The position numbers were made by a program, and so were the translations under genes. Shown here one piece after another: positions 10,475 through 20,165 of a stretch of 64,000 nt of DNA (positions within the stretch are counted from its first letter, which is position 1; each line of letters opens with the position of its first letter). This stretch comes from Megalobrama amblycephala (Eukaryota > Chordata > Actinopteri > Cypriniformes > Xenocyprididae): contig NC_063052.1 of NCBI RefSeq assembly GCF_018812025.1, forward strand, positions 27,882,354 through 27,946,353, written 5' to 3'. Under the pieces are notes generated by a model. It saw only the letters and a program-made list of their open reading frames with translations. It made no database searches and was not told the DNA's origin.

Positions 10475-11650
10475 CACCAATCAGGCATAACATTATGACC
10501 ACTTTCCTAATATTGTGTTGGTCCCCCTTTTGCTGACCCATCGAGGCATGGACTCCATGGTATCTGGCACCAAGATGTTAGCAGTAGATGTTAGCAAGTC
10601 CTGTAAGTTGCGAGGTGGGGCCTCCATGGATCGGACTTGATTGTTCAGCACATCCCACAGATGCTGGATTGAATTGAGATCTGGGATATTTGGAGGCCAA
10701 GTCAACACCTCAAACTCGTTGTTGTGCTCAAACCATTCTTGAACCATTTTTCTTTGTGGCAGGGCGTATTACCCTGCTGAAAGAGGCCACAGCCACCAGG
10801 GAATACCTTTTCTATGAAAGGGTGTACATGGTCTGCAACAATGCTTAGGTAGGTGGTACATGTCAAAGTAACATCTACATGGATGGCAGGACCCAAGGTT
10901 TCCCAGCAGAACATTGCTCAAAGCATTTCACTGCCTCTGCTGGCTTGCCTTCTTCCCATAGTGCATCCTGGTGCCATGTGTTTCCCCAGGTAAGCGACAC
11001 ACACAGCCATCCACGTTATGTAAAAGAAAACGTGATTCATCAGACCAGGCCACCTTCTTCCATTGGTCCGTGGGCCAGTTCTGATGCTCATGTGCCCACT
11101 GTTGCCGCTTTTGGCAGTGGACAGGGTCAGCATAGGCACCCTGACTGGTCTGCAGCTATGCAGCCCCATACACAACAAAGTGTGATGCACTGTGTATTCT
11201 GACACCTTTCTATCAGAACCAGCATTAACTTCTTGAGTACTTTGAGCTACAGTAGCTCGTCTGTTGGATCGGACCACACAGGCCAGCCTTCTCTCCCCAC
11301 GTGCAGCAATGAGCCTTGGCCGCCCATGACCCTGTCGCTGGTTCACTACTGTTCCTTCCTTGGACCACTTTTGATAGATACTGACCACTGCAGACTGGGA
11401 ACACCCTACAAAAGCTGCAGTTTTGGAGATGCTCTGACCTTGTCGTCTAGCCATCACAATTTGGCCTTAGTCAAACTCACACAAATCCTTACGGTTGCTT
11501 ATTTTTCCTGCTTCTAACACAGCAACTTTGAGGACAAAATGTTCACTTGCTGCCTAATATATCCCTCCCACTAACAAATGCCTTGATGAAGAGATAATCA
11601 GTGTTATTCACTTCACCTGTCAGTGGTCATAATATGATGCCTGATCGGTG
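10475..11650 (-). mobile_element. Tc1-like DNA transposon, full length but inactive
   Basis: Terminal inverted repeats of about 30 bp start CACCAATCAGGCATAACATT at 10475 and are mirrored at 11621-11650 (ATGCCTGATCGGTG). Both ends are flanked by TA (10473-10474 and 11651-11652), the Tc1/mariner target duplication. The 1,176-bp length fits one transposase gene, which is present on the minus strand but mutated. Confidence 0.92.
10493..11457 (-). pseudogene. Tc1-like transposase with lost catalytic residues
   Basis: The N-terminus is intact (11457 onward): helix-turn-helix (ISKTAAFVGCSQSAVVSIYQ) and a GRPR-like hinge (GHGRPRL). A frameshift near 11090 moves the AWSDESRF block (first catalytic aspartate, present) to another frame. 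The second catalytic position reads QQGNTPCH, where the family has aspartate for glycine. The third reads NSIQHLWD, with glutamine in place of glutamate. Two of three DDE residues are gone as well as the frame, so transposition activity is excluded for this copy. Confidence 0.88.
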
Positions 11651-11652
11651 TA

Positions 11653-11969
11653 CATTCCTCCTTTTTTGTATAAATACCTGGAGATAGAAAAAAACAAAAC
11701 AAAACAAAAAATTTCCCTCAATAACCATGAACTGAACTTCCATCTGTCCCATTAGACACAGCTTTCGAACACTTGCACATGCACATACACATAAGAGGTC
11801 CATTCAAATTTGGCATCCGTTAGAACTATTAACATAAAACTTATATAAACTTATGGCAACATAACATATGAAATATAATAACATAATTGCGATTACATTT
11901 TAATGTTCTTTTGGCAAAAGAGGGGAACAATCACAGTATACTTCAATTTTCAGTTCTCTCAGCTGCGTT
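11653..11969. other. No feature recognised
   Basis: AT-rich sequence with an (AAAAC)n patch at about 11691-11711. It may be the upstream part of the L1 split by the Tc1-like insertion, but no coding match is seen. Confidence 0.35.
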
Positions 11970-12292
11970 GTTGCGTCCTTCATTGTTGTGAACGTTTTCT
12001 CCTGCGAACGTTCAAACAATAATGTTTAATAAAATAAACAAAGAACAAAAAGAAAGTAATGCCGGCAGACCCTCACGGACGTCTGCCGGCTACACAAACA
12101 TAATAAAACATCAAATAAAGTCCAGGCCTAGTCCTCTCTCATCCTTCACTGTTGTCGCTCCTCCTTTTATGCCTCCGGAGCTCCTCCGTGAGAGACTCAA
12201 GGCCGGCGTGCCTCGCAGGTGACGCTCATTATCACTTGCGCCACCGGCCTCACGCCGTTGCCTCACAGCTCTCGCCCGCCTTGCTCGTCACA
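11970..12292 (-). repeat. Solo LTR (same family as 25436-25752), minus orientation
   Basis: In reverse it begins TGTGACGAGC at 12292 and follows the LTR at 25436-25752 closely: GATAATGAGCGTCA, CTTGAGTCTCTCACGGAGGA, CATAAAAGG (TATA-like), then a CCGGCAG...GTCTGCCGGC block. The homology fades after GTTCGC near 12005, so the left boundary is approximate. No internal retroelement sequence flanks it. Confidence 0.7.
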
Positions 12293-12419
12293 ATCTTAGA
12301 CTGGGTTACATAGCTAAGGTACCCACTAATGTGGCCTGGCCGGTAGTCCTTCGGGCCTAAGAAGGGCTGCCCGGCTACTAAACAGACTCTTAAGTAGGTG
12401 GCTGGTCGAGGAAATTTCT
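12293..12419. other. Unassigned sequence between solo LTR and DIRS fragment
   Basis: A short GC-richer stretch with no independent identity. It could be an upstream, frameshifted portion of the DIRS recombinase that follows. Confidence 0.3.
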
Positions 12420-12640
12420 ATGACTTATGAGGTGAATGGGCTGCCTTCACCTCTGCCAATTAGAGCACATTCCACACAAAGTATGGCATCCTTAAAGGCT
12501 TTATTGTCGGGGACATCCCTCAAAGATGTATGTAACGGCGGGATGGTCTTCCCCAGATACCTTTGTCAGGTTTTATATCGTGGACCTTCCAGACACTCCA
12601 GGGGCCCAAGTACTCATGTCCTGAGTTGTGCCTTATTTCA
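12420..12640 (+). pseudogene. DIRS tyrosine recombinase, C-terminal fragment
   Basis: One frame reads AHSTQSMASLKALL, corresponding to the HxxR box of tyrosine recombinases but with Q where arginine is expected. After a one-base shift the sequence continues WSSPDTFVRFYIVDLPD, holding the nucleophile-type tyrosine block. This is the C-terminal end of the recombinase that DIRS elements use instead of an integrase. Frameshift and the R-to-Q change make it a relic. Confidence 0.75.
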
Positions 12641-12985
12641 CACTAGGGCAGGCATTTCGTCAGTATGGTGAAGTGAGCATTTCTTTCCCTAAAATGTCGT
12701 CATCGACGCAGCATGAGTTCCCTTGAAAGGGAACGTTTTTAATGTAACCATGGTTCCCTGAGAACGGAATGAGACACTGCGTCCCTTTGCCATACTTCCT
12801 GCATGCCTGGGAGCGGCTTTCTTCAGTCGATCCAGATCTGCCGGCAGGCATCCCGGGATGTTGTTGCACCAATCAGGATTGGACTTCCACATGGCTTCAG
12901 ATGCAGTCACGCTGACGACGTTCCCCAAAGTGTCATCATCGATGCAGCGTTCCGTTCTCGGGGAACCATGGTTACATGACTAACC
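12641..12985 (+). repeat. DIRS-type terminal region
   Basis: It follows the recombinase fragment and carries 'gtaaccatggttccctgag' twice in opposite orientation (about 12746 and 12960), plus the near-palindrome GTTCCCTTGAAAGGGAAC at 12719-12736. The same motifs occur at 35986-36330 in another DIRS-type element, so this is a family terminus. Confidence 0.6.
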
Positions 12986-13094
12986 TGAGACGTTTTCTCA
13001 GAATCCTGAAGCCTGATTGGTTCACGTCTGTGCAACTGTACAGACAAATGGCATTTCAGCCTGCCAGAATGGATGGGTTGACTGCCTATATAAG

Positions 13095-13298
13095 TCATGC
13101 AGAAATGATGGGACCCAGCACAGGTGGGGAGGATTCAACTAGGACTCCATACTTTTCATATGTATACTTTACTTGTATGTATACTTTGAGCATGGAGGGG
13201 GGCGCACCCACTGTCCAGCATCTCCTGCAAAAAATCATGAGAACTGACACAATCTCGCATTTAGCGGGATCTATTTTCCGAGCTAATCTAAGTGCCAA
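13095..13298 (-). pseudogene. DIRS recombinase N-terminal (core-binding) fragment
   Basis: One frame carries FLQEMLDSG and the adjacent frame APPSMLKVYIQV. This is the pattern of the helical core-binding domain that precedes the catalytic domain in DIRS recombinases, broken by a small indel. The position after the RT fragment on the same strand fits DIRS gene order. Confidence 0.6.
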
Positions 13299-13372
13299 AT
13301 CTACACACTTTATAAAAGCATGCAGAGCTAGAGACAGTCCAAACAGAAGGACTGTATATTATTATGCCACCC

Positions 13373-13865
13373 TGTCACGGTTCATGGGTTCACTTACTCG
13401 CCCTCTTGTGGTTGTGGTGTATTGCCTGTGGTTACTGATTGTGTGGGCGTCACCCACCTGTTTGATTGTGATGTGCTGCCAGCCGTGTCTTGTTCTGTGT
13501 TTACTATATCTCGTGCGTGTCTACATGGTGTCTTTGTCAGTTCGTTGCAGGCTGTCCCGGTGTCGTGTGTTCCGTGTTTCACTTCCCGTTTCCTGGATTA
13601 CTGGACTATCGTCTTGTGCCCGCGTCTGGGTGGATTATATGAACTGTCGTCTTGTGCCCGCGTCTGGGTTGGATTATCCTTGGTTTCTGATACCCGCTGC
13701 AGCCCTGCGCCACCCTGTTCATCTGCCTCCGCACGCCATTGCTTCAGCACGCCTCAGTCACTGCAACGACTGCCCATTTGGAGTGAAGTTATTGTACAGT
13801 GTATTCTGTCAATAAATATTGTTTTACTTGCACTTGGATCCTCTCTCCGTGTTCATTTCCTGACA
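13373..13865 (+). repeat. Solo LTR with CACCC target duplication
   Basis: Starts TGTCACGG and ends TTCCTGACA. Perfect 5-bp duplications CACCC flank it (13368-13372 and 13866-13870). AATAAATATT near the 3' end is a polyadenylation signal. It is not homologous by eye to the Gypsy LTR at 534. It contains a short tandem duplication (tcgtcttgtgcccgcgtctg at about 13609 and 13649). The internal region has been lost, presumably by LTR-LTR recombination. Confidence 0.92.
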
Positions 13866-13927
13866 CACCCCCTCAAATGTGAATCTCAGGAACGGTCTGT
13901 GATGGGGGGCTATCTTGATCCACTCTT

Positions 13928-14182
13928 TCAGATCCAAAAGATTACGCAAGGATTTGTTTCATAGTTAACACATCTCAGATCGAGGATGGGCCTGAGGCCA
14001 CCATCCTTCTTGGGTGGCTCCTTTAAAGTGGCTTTAAAAGCCTGACTTGCTGCGTTCCGTGGGAGAGAGATGATTGACACTGTGTCTTCCAGGAGAGAGA
14101 CGACTTCGGCTCTGATGATGTGAGAGCTGTCGTCTGAGACCACAGTATTAATCACGCCCCTGAAAAGGGGAGGTCTGCACAC
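13928..14182 (-). pseudogene. DIRS reverse transcriptase fragment
   Basis: The ORF ends with [18 protein letters not shown], the RT block 1-2 signature (PKKDGG.RPILDLR.LN) used by DIRS elements. The upstream part (VVSLLEDTVSIISLPRN) fits the region before it. The palm with the YIDD box is missing. The strand matches the gag-like fragments at 14544-15113. Confidence 0.78.
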
Positions 14183-14543
14183 AAATTAGAGTTAGTAACC
14201 TCATTGTATTATGGCTTGCTGGTGGATGGCTTGCCGGTGGACACTATAACAGTCAGAAGGGGTTTTGTTGCGCAAACTCGTGGGCCAGGCCTAGAACAGG
14301 CAACAAACAAATCAGACTGGATGATGGGTGTGCTTTGAGGGTGGTCCAGCCTCGATGGGTCTTAACCCGTTCCTCTTTCATTCTGAGGCATCAGCACTGC
14401 TTTGGCTGCACAGGGTCTAGCTCTAGCTTTAGGGTGAGGACCTTGACGCTTCAGAAATGGGTAGCGTTTGGTAGCGGAGGCGTCGGCTTGACTTCAGGCC
14501 CCACTTTCAACTGGGCCGTGACGGGTGCTGATGCTGGCCTGGG

Positions 14544-15113
14544 TCACTGCTGAGTTGGCTGGGCCGTCTTGGAGCGACTGGAGGCAGTAGAGGAACTGGC
14601 TCTTTTTGGCAGGAAGTGACACATGGCTTGCAATGAATTCTGGGTCACGATGCAGCGCCCCATGAAGCCATCCACCAAGGAGCCAAACAGGCCTGACGGG
14701 GATATGGGGGAGTCAAGAAGAGCCTCTAAGATGAGCAGCGACAGCTTCTTCCACTCGGGTGAGCTTCGTGTAGCCCTTTTCTTCGACACCGTCAACCATG
14801 TAGAGAGAGCGACTGAAGAAGAAGAGTGGATGGATGCAGATTATGGGGTGCTTCACGTCCTGGTCAGCTCTTGATGGACCTCTGGGAGGAAAGGGGCCAG
14901 ACGTTGTTGAGTCGGCTGTGGGCGGACTCTTCTCAGGCCGACCAGTCTAAACCGAGCTCTTCTATGGCTTTTGTGAGGACTATCTATACGTGGTTGTGCG
15001 TCATCAGGCTCTTTAGGCAGCAAAGGGGCAGAGTCATCACTGGAGTTTGCCCACTCTTCGCACTCAGAGGCGACCAAAGACATACCCTGCATCCCAATGT
15101 GCATACTATCCAC
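14544..15113 (-). pseudogene. DIRS gag-like ORF1 fragments
   Basis: Two overlapping frames (15113-14853 and 14795-14544) are Ser/Pro/Gln-rich. The second has the characteristic run SPISPSGLFGSLVDGF followed by CHFLPKRASSSTASSR, which by memory is typical of zebrafish DIRS ORF1. The role would be a capsid-like nucleic-acid binding protein; here it is frameshifted. Confidence 0.6.
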
Positions 15114-15197
15114 CTTATCCGCCCTAAATAGTATTGAATATTACTAATGTCACATACTATTTAGGATTGATAGTATGCACATTGAGATGGAGACATA
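15089..15197. repeat. Short hairpin MITE
   Basis: Two inverted arms (15091-15135 and 15155-15196) share 'cccaatgtgcatactatc' and 'cctaaatagtat' in opposite orientation around a small loop. The structure is almost entirely self-complementary. Confidence 0.7.
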
Positions 15198-15424
15198 GAG
15201 TATAATCCGTCATTAGACCCGCCAAACAAGACCATGCCACTCACGCAAGATAAGGGCCATTGATTCTCGCGGGTGAAGGGTACAGGGGACTCGCCGCATT
15301 GAGGGGGAAGCGAGGCACTTAAAAATTCTGTTAATTTGAAATCATTACCCGCAGCTGTTAAAAATGTATTGCTTACATTTGATCTACTTTTAACACTTGA
15401 ATTAATATAAACATAAATATAAGC

Positions 15425-15735
15425 AGTGCAGCTCAGTGGGTAATACTGTCACCTCACAGCAAGAAGGTCCTTGATTCGAGTCCTGGCTGAGCCAGGAGTT
15501 AGCAGGTTGTCAGTGTGGGTTTCCTCCAGGCACTCCAGTTTCCACCACAGTTCCAAGACATGCAGCATAGGTAAATTGGCGATACTAAATTGTCTGTGTG
15601 TGAGTCCTATGATGGACTGGCCATCAGTCCAGGGTGTTTCCCGTCTGTGGCCCGAGATGGTGGGACAGGCTCGAGCAATAGCGCAATCCAAAAGGATGTG
15701 GTGTGGAGAATGGATAGAAGCAATGTTCCCAGGGG
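15425..15735 (+). mobile_element. tRNA-derived SINE
   Basis: The 5' part is tRNA-like, with an A-box-like GTGCAGCTCAGTGGGT at about 15425 and a B-box-like TGATTCGAGTCC at about 15472, separated by 'cacctcacagcaagaagg'. The body (gtgggtttcctccaggcactccagtttccaccaca; gacatgcagcataggtaaattggc) matches the fish DANA/V-SINE type by memory. It ends near 'gagaatggatagaag'. Internal RNA polymerase III promoters would have driven it. Confidence 0.8.
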
Positions 15736-15745
15736 AAGGTTTGAA

Positions 15746-16322
15746 GGATTTTTGCATAACCAAAAAAAGTTCTCAAAACCTTTAAAAGCATGGATGTTTT
15801 GGACATTTTGAATGTTCAGAAAACATTCAGAAATAACATTTTAATAACTTTTTTAATATGATAGAATGTAATGTTCCTCTAACATTCAAATAAACCAAGA
15901 AAAAAAAAAAAACATTCTTTATACATAAAAAAAAAAACCATTCAGAAATGACATTTTCATAACTTAATGGGAATGTTAGCAAAACATTCTGAGAACATAT
16001 TTTGTTGGGGGATAAAAAGCCTGTGATGTCAGACTGTGGGAAGAGAGAACCTCAAGAGTGAGCTGTGATGGACTGAGTTTAAACTGCTGATGAGCAAGTG
16101 TTTTGATTGATGCTGAAAAAGCCCTCGTGCTAAGTTTATTTTGTGTATTAAGTTGTGAATGATGATTTTGGAGTTTGCACACCCCTTCACACACATTTTT
16201 TCATCTGTCTGGAGTTTGCAGATATGATTCATTAAAACAAAGTCTGGTATAGAATTTCTAAAAAGAAACATTAGTATGTGATGCTGCAGAGAATGTAGAG
16301 CTCTTTACACATGAATACCCAC
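15746..16322. other. Intron sequence 3' of the last stac exon; low-complexity 'acattc' repeats
   Basis: 15780-16000 is rich in AACATTC repeats and A-runs. 16020-16320 shows no further exon: I looked on the minus strand for the remainder of the SH3 domain (a GFFPANF-like block) and did not find it. Confidence 0.5.
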
Positions 16323-16374
16323 CTTCCACCATTCTTCATTAGAGTCATCAATCACCATAACTCTGTCACCAGGA
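16323..16374 (-). CDS. stac2: STAC-family gene, internal exon E (SH3 middle)
   Basis: A 52-bp exon with acceptor (TTTTTATCTTAG) and donor (GTGGGT). Its first base completes the codon left open by the preceding exon (18000-18079), and it then encodes PGDRVMVIDDSNEEWWK. This is the n-Src/distal-loop part of an SH3 domain with the diagnostic double tryptophan of the ligand-binding face. STAC proteins are C1- and SH3-containing adaptors that bind voltage-gated calcium channels near the membrane. The exon ends in phase 0; the remaining SH3 strands must lie left of this window. Family assignment is firm. The paralogue (stac2 rather than stac or stac3) rests on memory of the PGDR and DDSNE strings. 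Confidence 0.9.
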
Positions 16375-16439
16375 CTAAGATAAAAACAGAGAGAAAGCTA
16401 AATGTGATATGTGTCTAAAACTATCTGTGTGAATGGGGA

Positions 16440-17890
16440 AAACTCATGTTTTGTCTGAATCCTGAAGCCTGATTTTTTTTCATGTCTGTGCAAGTGCACA
16501 GACAAATATCGTTTCAGCTATTTGGGGCGGGGTTGACTTCCTATATCAGTCACACTGGGACGCTGTCAGATCAGAATCAAGCAAGCTGATTCAGAGACCT
16601 CTCCATCCAGCAATATCTAAAAGAGCAAATTTCACTGTGACATTGTTGCAAATGTTGCGCTGTGAATGCAGGTCGTGCAGGGCACCCTGCACTCACCAGC
16701 GAGCGTGTCTCCTGCCTGGCTGCGCCCCAGTGGATTCCTTATTGCTGCTCGCACTGCGCTGACAGCTCTGTTGGCAGCTCAGTATGACACTTCCAATACT
16801 ATCCAATCCAGAAACAGATTAACTTGGTAAATCTGGATATTATGTGCATTAGCAAATACTTGTACTTCTTGAAAATGGACTGCAAGCAAGCCTCTGCAGC
16901 TGTGCAACACTGCAGCTTCCCTTCAGATTAATCGATTGCTTTTCAAATTAAATGACAATGTTTATCGCAAGGTAAGGCTTGGCTGTATTGTTATTATTTA
17001 TTGCTAATTTATTTAACAGAAGTTTTCTAATGGGTGATGAATTTGCGTGCCTTCAGATGCGTCACACATTTGCTGGCTTAGTGTGTTTAGAAATTATTTG
17101 TGACATTTGCTGCTACAGCACATATTTGGGAATGAATGAATAGTAAAATGTGCTGTTTCGTGACATCATGTGGGGTAGTAAATAGAGAACATAATCACAT
17201 AATCAGATGAGAATGATGTTCCCGCCTGTGACTATCAGCCGAGACTCATAGAGAATATTTCACTGTATAAGAGCATGTTTTCACTGGTGTTATTTTAAAA
17301 CGGCATGCCTCTGAGTTCGACGCTTGCCGGGCTCTGCCCATTCCAAGCCGAGTTCATCAAAGGCGGAACACTCTCACTGTAAGAGCATGAGTTTCGCCTC
17401 GCTGCCCGGTTCGCTACCTCTGCATTACATACAATGGTGTCACTTCAGGTTTATTAGGCCAAGCTTCTCCATGACATGAACAGGCCTGGACCTGACCCTG
17501 CGATGTTCAAAGAGCTGCACAGTGCCACAAATTTGACCCTGCTTGCTGCTAAAGCAACTGCCTAAGCCACTGGCCGCAGCTATAACAGGTGCCAGTTTCG
17601 ACAATCAGAGCAGTTGTTTGACAGCTTCAGAGACTGCACTAAAGTGCTGCCGGTTTTGAAGCAAATAAATGTATTGTTGATGCGATAGTGCTGGCTTACG
17701 GTTGACTTGTCATTCTAGGCACTGGTCAGTCGAAAGATTCTGATCTGACAGCATCCCAATGTGACTGATGTAGGAAATCAACTCTGCCACTTTTGGCAGG
17801 CTGAAACACTATTTGTCTGTGCACAGATGTGAACCAATCAGGCTTCAGGATTCGGATAAAACAGGAGTTTTCACCATAAGCATCAGCTAA
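16440..17890 (+). mobile_element. DIRS-derived inverted-repeat element in the SH3-splitting intron
   Basis: About 140-bp inverted terminal regions lie at 16452-16592 (+) and 17734-17870 (reverse). They share 'gaatcctgaagcctgatt', 'gcacagacaaata' and 'gctgtcagatcagaatc'. Between them, 17474-17665 reads as DIRS ORF1-like protein (MNRPGPDPAMFKELHSATNL, then stops), and 16640-16760 is a Cys-rich gag-like start (LRCECRSCRAPCTH). RT and recombinase are missing, so this is an internally deleted, non-autonomous copy. It sits wholly between the two SH3 exons of the stac gene. Confidence 0.7.
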
Positions 17891-17999
17891 CTGTCCAATA
17901 CTCATTCCTGTTATCTCAGGGAACCAGTGAGTAACACGTGAGTAACCAGTGGTCTTTGGGAGACTTTCTGTCACGCACAAACACGCATACTGGACTTAC

Positions 18000-18079
18000 T
18001 GTAATTCTAAATCATTTTTCTCTTGAGGGAGGAACTTGTAAAGTGCCACATAGGTGTGAATGGAGTGAACTTTAGGAGC
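18000..18079 (-). CDS. stac2: STAC-family gene, internal exon D (SH3 start)
   Basis: An 80-bp exon with acceptor TTTTCACTTCACAG and donor GTAAGT. It starts in phase 0 (APKVHSIHTYVALYKF) and ends two bases into a codon (LPQEKNDLEL then CA). ALYKF..QE.NDLEL is the N-terminal strand and RT-loop of an SH3 domain (ALYDY-type motif). Splicing to 16323-16374 keeps the SH3 in frame across a 1.6-kb intron that holds a DIRS relic. By memory, YVALYKFLPQE is closest to STAC2 among the three STAC paralogues. The exon lies only 115 bp from the preceding one at 18195. Confidence 0.93.
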
Positions 18080-18194
18080 CTGTGAAGTGAAAACACAAAG
18101 CAATAACCAATCAGTAGTTTATAATTTAAACATAAAAACAGAATAAATTAATCTCTAGAAAAACATCACATGTGATACAGAAATGTCACCTTAC

Positions 18195-18250
18195 CTTAGA
18201 TATCTCATCTAGTTCAGAGTTAACATTCTCAGGAAGAGAGACATCTGTAA
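18195..18250 (-). CDS. stac2: STAC-family gene, internal exon C (pre-SH3 linker)
   Basis: A 56-bp exon with a strong acceptor (AACACTCTTTCAG) and donor (GTAAGG). The first two bases finish a codon begun by the exon at 55352-55427, giving valine; then TDVSLPENVNSELDEISK in phase, ending in phase 0 to meet exon D. It encodes acidic linker just ahead of the SH3 domain, with no enzymatic motif expected. The intron on its 5' side is about 37 kb and packed with transposons. Confidence 0.88.
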
Positions 18251-18252
18251 CT

Positions 18253-18905
18253 GAAAGAGTGTTGTTTTTGCTGTGCCAGTTCTGTAATGTCTAGTCTGTT
18301 TAGATCATTAAATCTCATATACATCTAGAGCAAAAATAATCTACAGATTGGAAGCACAATTAAAATAACATACTGTATATATAAAGAAGCCAAATAGAGT
18401 CTATCAAGGTTGATCTCAAAATAATAGAATAATTTGTATTTGTATCTGTGGCAGTGGTTCTCATCTGGTAGGTTGTGACCTAAAATGTATGCTCTTTGTG
18501 GAAAACAGGGAAAAAAACAATACCAAATGTGAATAAAATGTAATTAACAATACGTTACTGTTTGTATCTCTGGTTTTCTGTAACATTGAATTGATAGATC
18601 CACCTATGGGAATAGTATCCAATTGCAAAATGTCTGGCTTGATACACAGGAGTGTGCGCCCAATGCCAGGTAAGGGATTGCCCTTTACTTGAGAATACGA
18701 CAGACCTGCAGGCACTACCTTTCTTCAGTGAACATTGAGGTCCTGTAAGCCAGGGGATAGTCACCTGGAAAGGCGGTGCTTCATCCATAATAATGAGCCT
18801 GGTAATACTAAACCAAGGTGAAGGTGCTACATATGCAGAGATTTGAATGACATGTAGTAACATGCATAAATAATTGAGCTTAGCAGCTCATACAATAATG
18901 AAACT
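18253..18905. other. Intron sequence, no repeat identified
   Basis: The stretch contains a minus-strand ORF (18863-18555) that reads GPQCSLKKGSACRSVVFSSK. I could not place it in a family. It lacks flanking repeat ends or splice sites. Confidence 0.35.
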
Positions 18906-18909
18906 GGCG

Positions 18910-19250
18910 TTAATAAATATCCTGACGCATCCGAGCTTCTGCCAGACTGCCTTGCGTATTCTACTTATGAAGAAAGTGTAAAACTCTAGTATTTCAAAAA
19001 ACTTACACTACATTCTACGCCCCATTCAACTTACGGAAAACGGAAAACTGACGCAACAGCAGTTTACACTCATTTGTAACTTAAACGCGTAAGTTGAATG
19101 CAGTTTTCTTTTTTCTTTTTTTTTTTAACACAAAAGTGTGGAATATGCTTATGATGGTTAGATGTGGATAGAGACACTTTCTTCAGCTCATACTCATTTG
19201 GTAACGCTTACTGCCATTATAAAGCTCGGATGCGTCAGGATATTTATTAA
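18910..19250. repeat. Foldback MITE with perfect 29-bp terminal inverted repeats
   Basis: 18910-18938 and 19222-19250 are exact reverse complements, beginning TTAATAAATATCCTGACG. The 283 bp between them are non-coding, with a 'aacttacac/taagttgaat' sub-hairpin and a T-run at about 19106. Size and structure fit a non-autonomous DNA transposon. The class cannot be set because the inverted repeat itself begins TTAAT and hides the target duplication. Confidence 0.85.
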
Positions 19251-20165
19251 TATTTCTCAGATTGTGTTCATTAGAAAGAAGAAAGTCATATACACCTAGG
19301 ATGGCTTGAGGGTGAGTAAAGCTTGGGGTAATTTTCACAAGTGAACTAATCCTTTAAGCACAGCACTGAGAACAGGGACAAGACAGTGTTACCTCAGAAG
19401 ACATGGAACAACTAATGAGGCATCTGAAAGTGTACATTGAAAACAAGGTAAACATGAATGACCACAAAAATGAGTCATGCTTGTTATGACTAGCAATGAA
19501 ATGGAAGGCCAATGATCACCTGGTACACCTTCCTAATGGAGATGACAACCACCTGTTCTACAGCAACACAGAACAAAGGGGTCCCTCACAGCCAACCACC
19601 AACAAAAACCCAGAGGTACCAAAAACACAGTTCTGATTACCCATCACTCACCAAGAAACCACCAAACAAGCTCCAAAGTGAACAACAATGCGTGTGCAAC
19701 AGTATCCACAGCAAGCACAGAAGGTCAGAAAGTGTGTCACGACCAGAAGGTGTCACAAGAGGAATGCAAAGTAGGAGACAAAGTTTTGCACTACAGCTTC
19801 ACGCAGCCATGCCAAACTACCTCCCACTTTCTGCCAAAGAACTTCTTGCCTTACTGGACTGACTCCCATCAGATAATGGATGATCCCTTGTCACAAGTCA
19901 AAGATGCAAAGAGACAATCTTCATCTAAGCCAATCAAAACCAAACCAAGACACACGTGGGTTGAACCTTCAAGAAAAGCTAAGAGCAAAACAGACTGGGA
20001 CAGAGCTGACCATACATACACTACACTACACCACTAACATACTCAGTAACATACCGAAGTTAACCATATCTATCCTGGAAAACATTCAGCAAACATGTTC
20101 TTCCCACAGGTAGAAACTAGCCTCAGAAACTAGCTTAATAGTAACTTAGTTACACTCACCATCAG
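19251..20165. other. Unidentified; degenerate ORFs of possible retroelement origin
   Basis: 19270-19360 looks like the end of a common cyprinid repeat (gatggcttgagggtgagtaaa ... gtgaactaatcctttaag). At 19512-20113 three overlapping plus-strand frames carry Lys/Gln/Ser-rich peptide (KVGDKVLHYSFTQPC; KPIKTKPRHTWVEPSRKAK) that might be a decayed retroelement protein. I do not recognise the family. Confidence 0.3.

Larger units (their letters stand above)
12990..15113 (-). mobile_element. Internally deleted DIRS-like element
   Basis: Right to left there are gag-like (15113-14544), reverse transcriptase (14182-13928) and recombinase N-terminal (13298-13095) fragments. A terminal repeat at about 12996-13100 follows; it matches the ends of the element at 16440-17890 ('cctgaagcctgattggttca'). 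A solo LTR (13373-13865) sits inside. The total is far shorter than a full DIRS element, so large internal deletions are present. Confidence 0.72.

Noticed and set aside
12641..12985. Bacterial-type attachment site or terminator (strong palindromes)
   Set aside because: The palindromes recur in DIRS-type ends in the same window; the context is eukaryotic.
13373..13865. Plus-strand ORFs (12976-13815 and 13422-13964) considered as a membrane protein
   Set aside because: The apparent hydrophobic runs come from reading a solo LTR in arbitrary frames; the frames cross its boundaries.
18555..18863. 102-residue minus-strand ORF close to stac exon C
   Set aside because: No recognised family, no flanking splice signals in a compatible phase, and not part of the stac reading frame.
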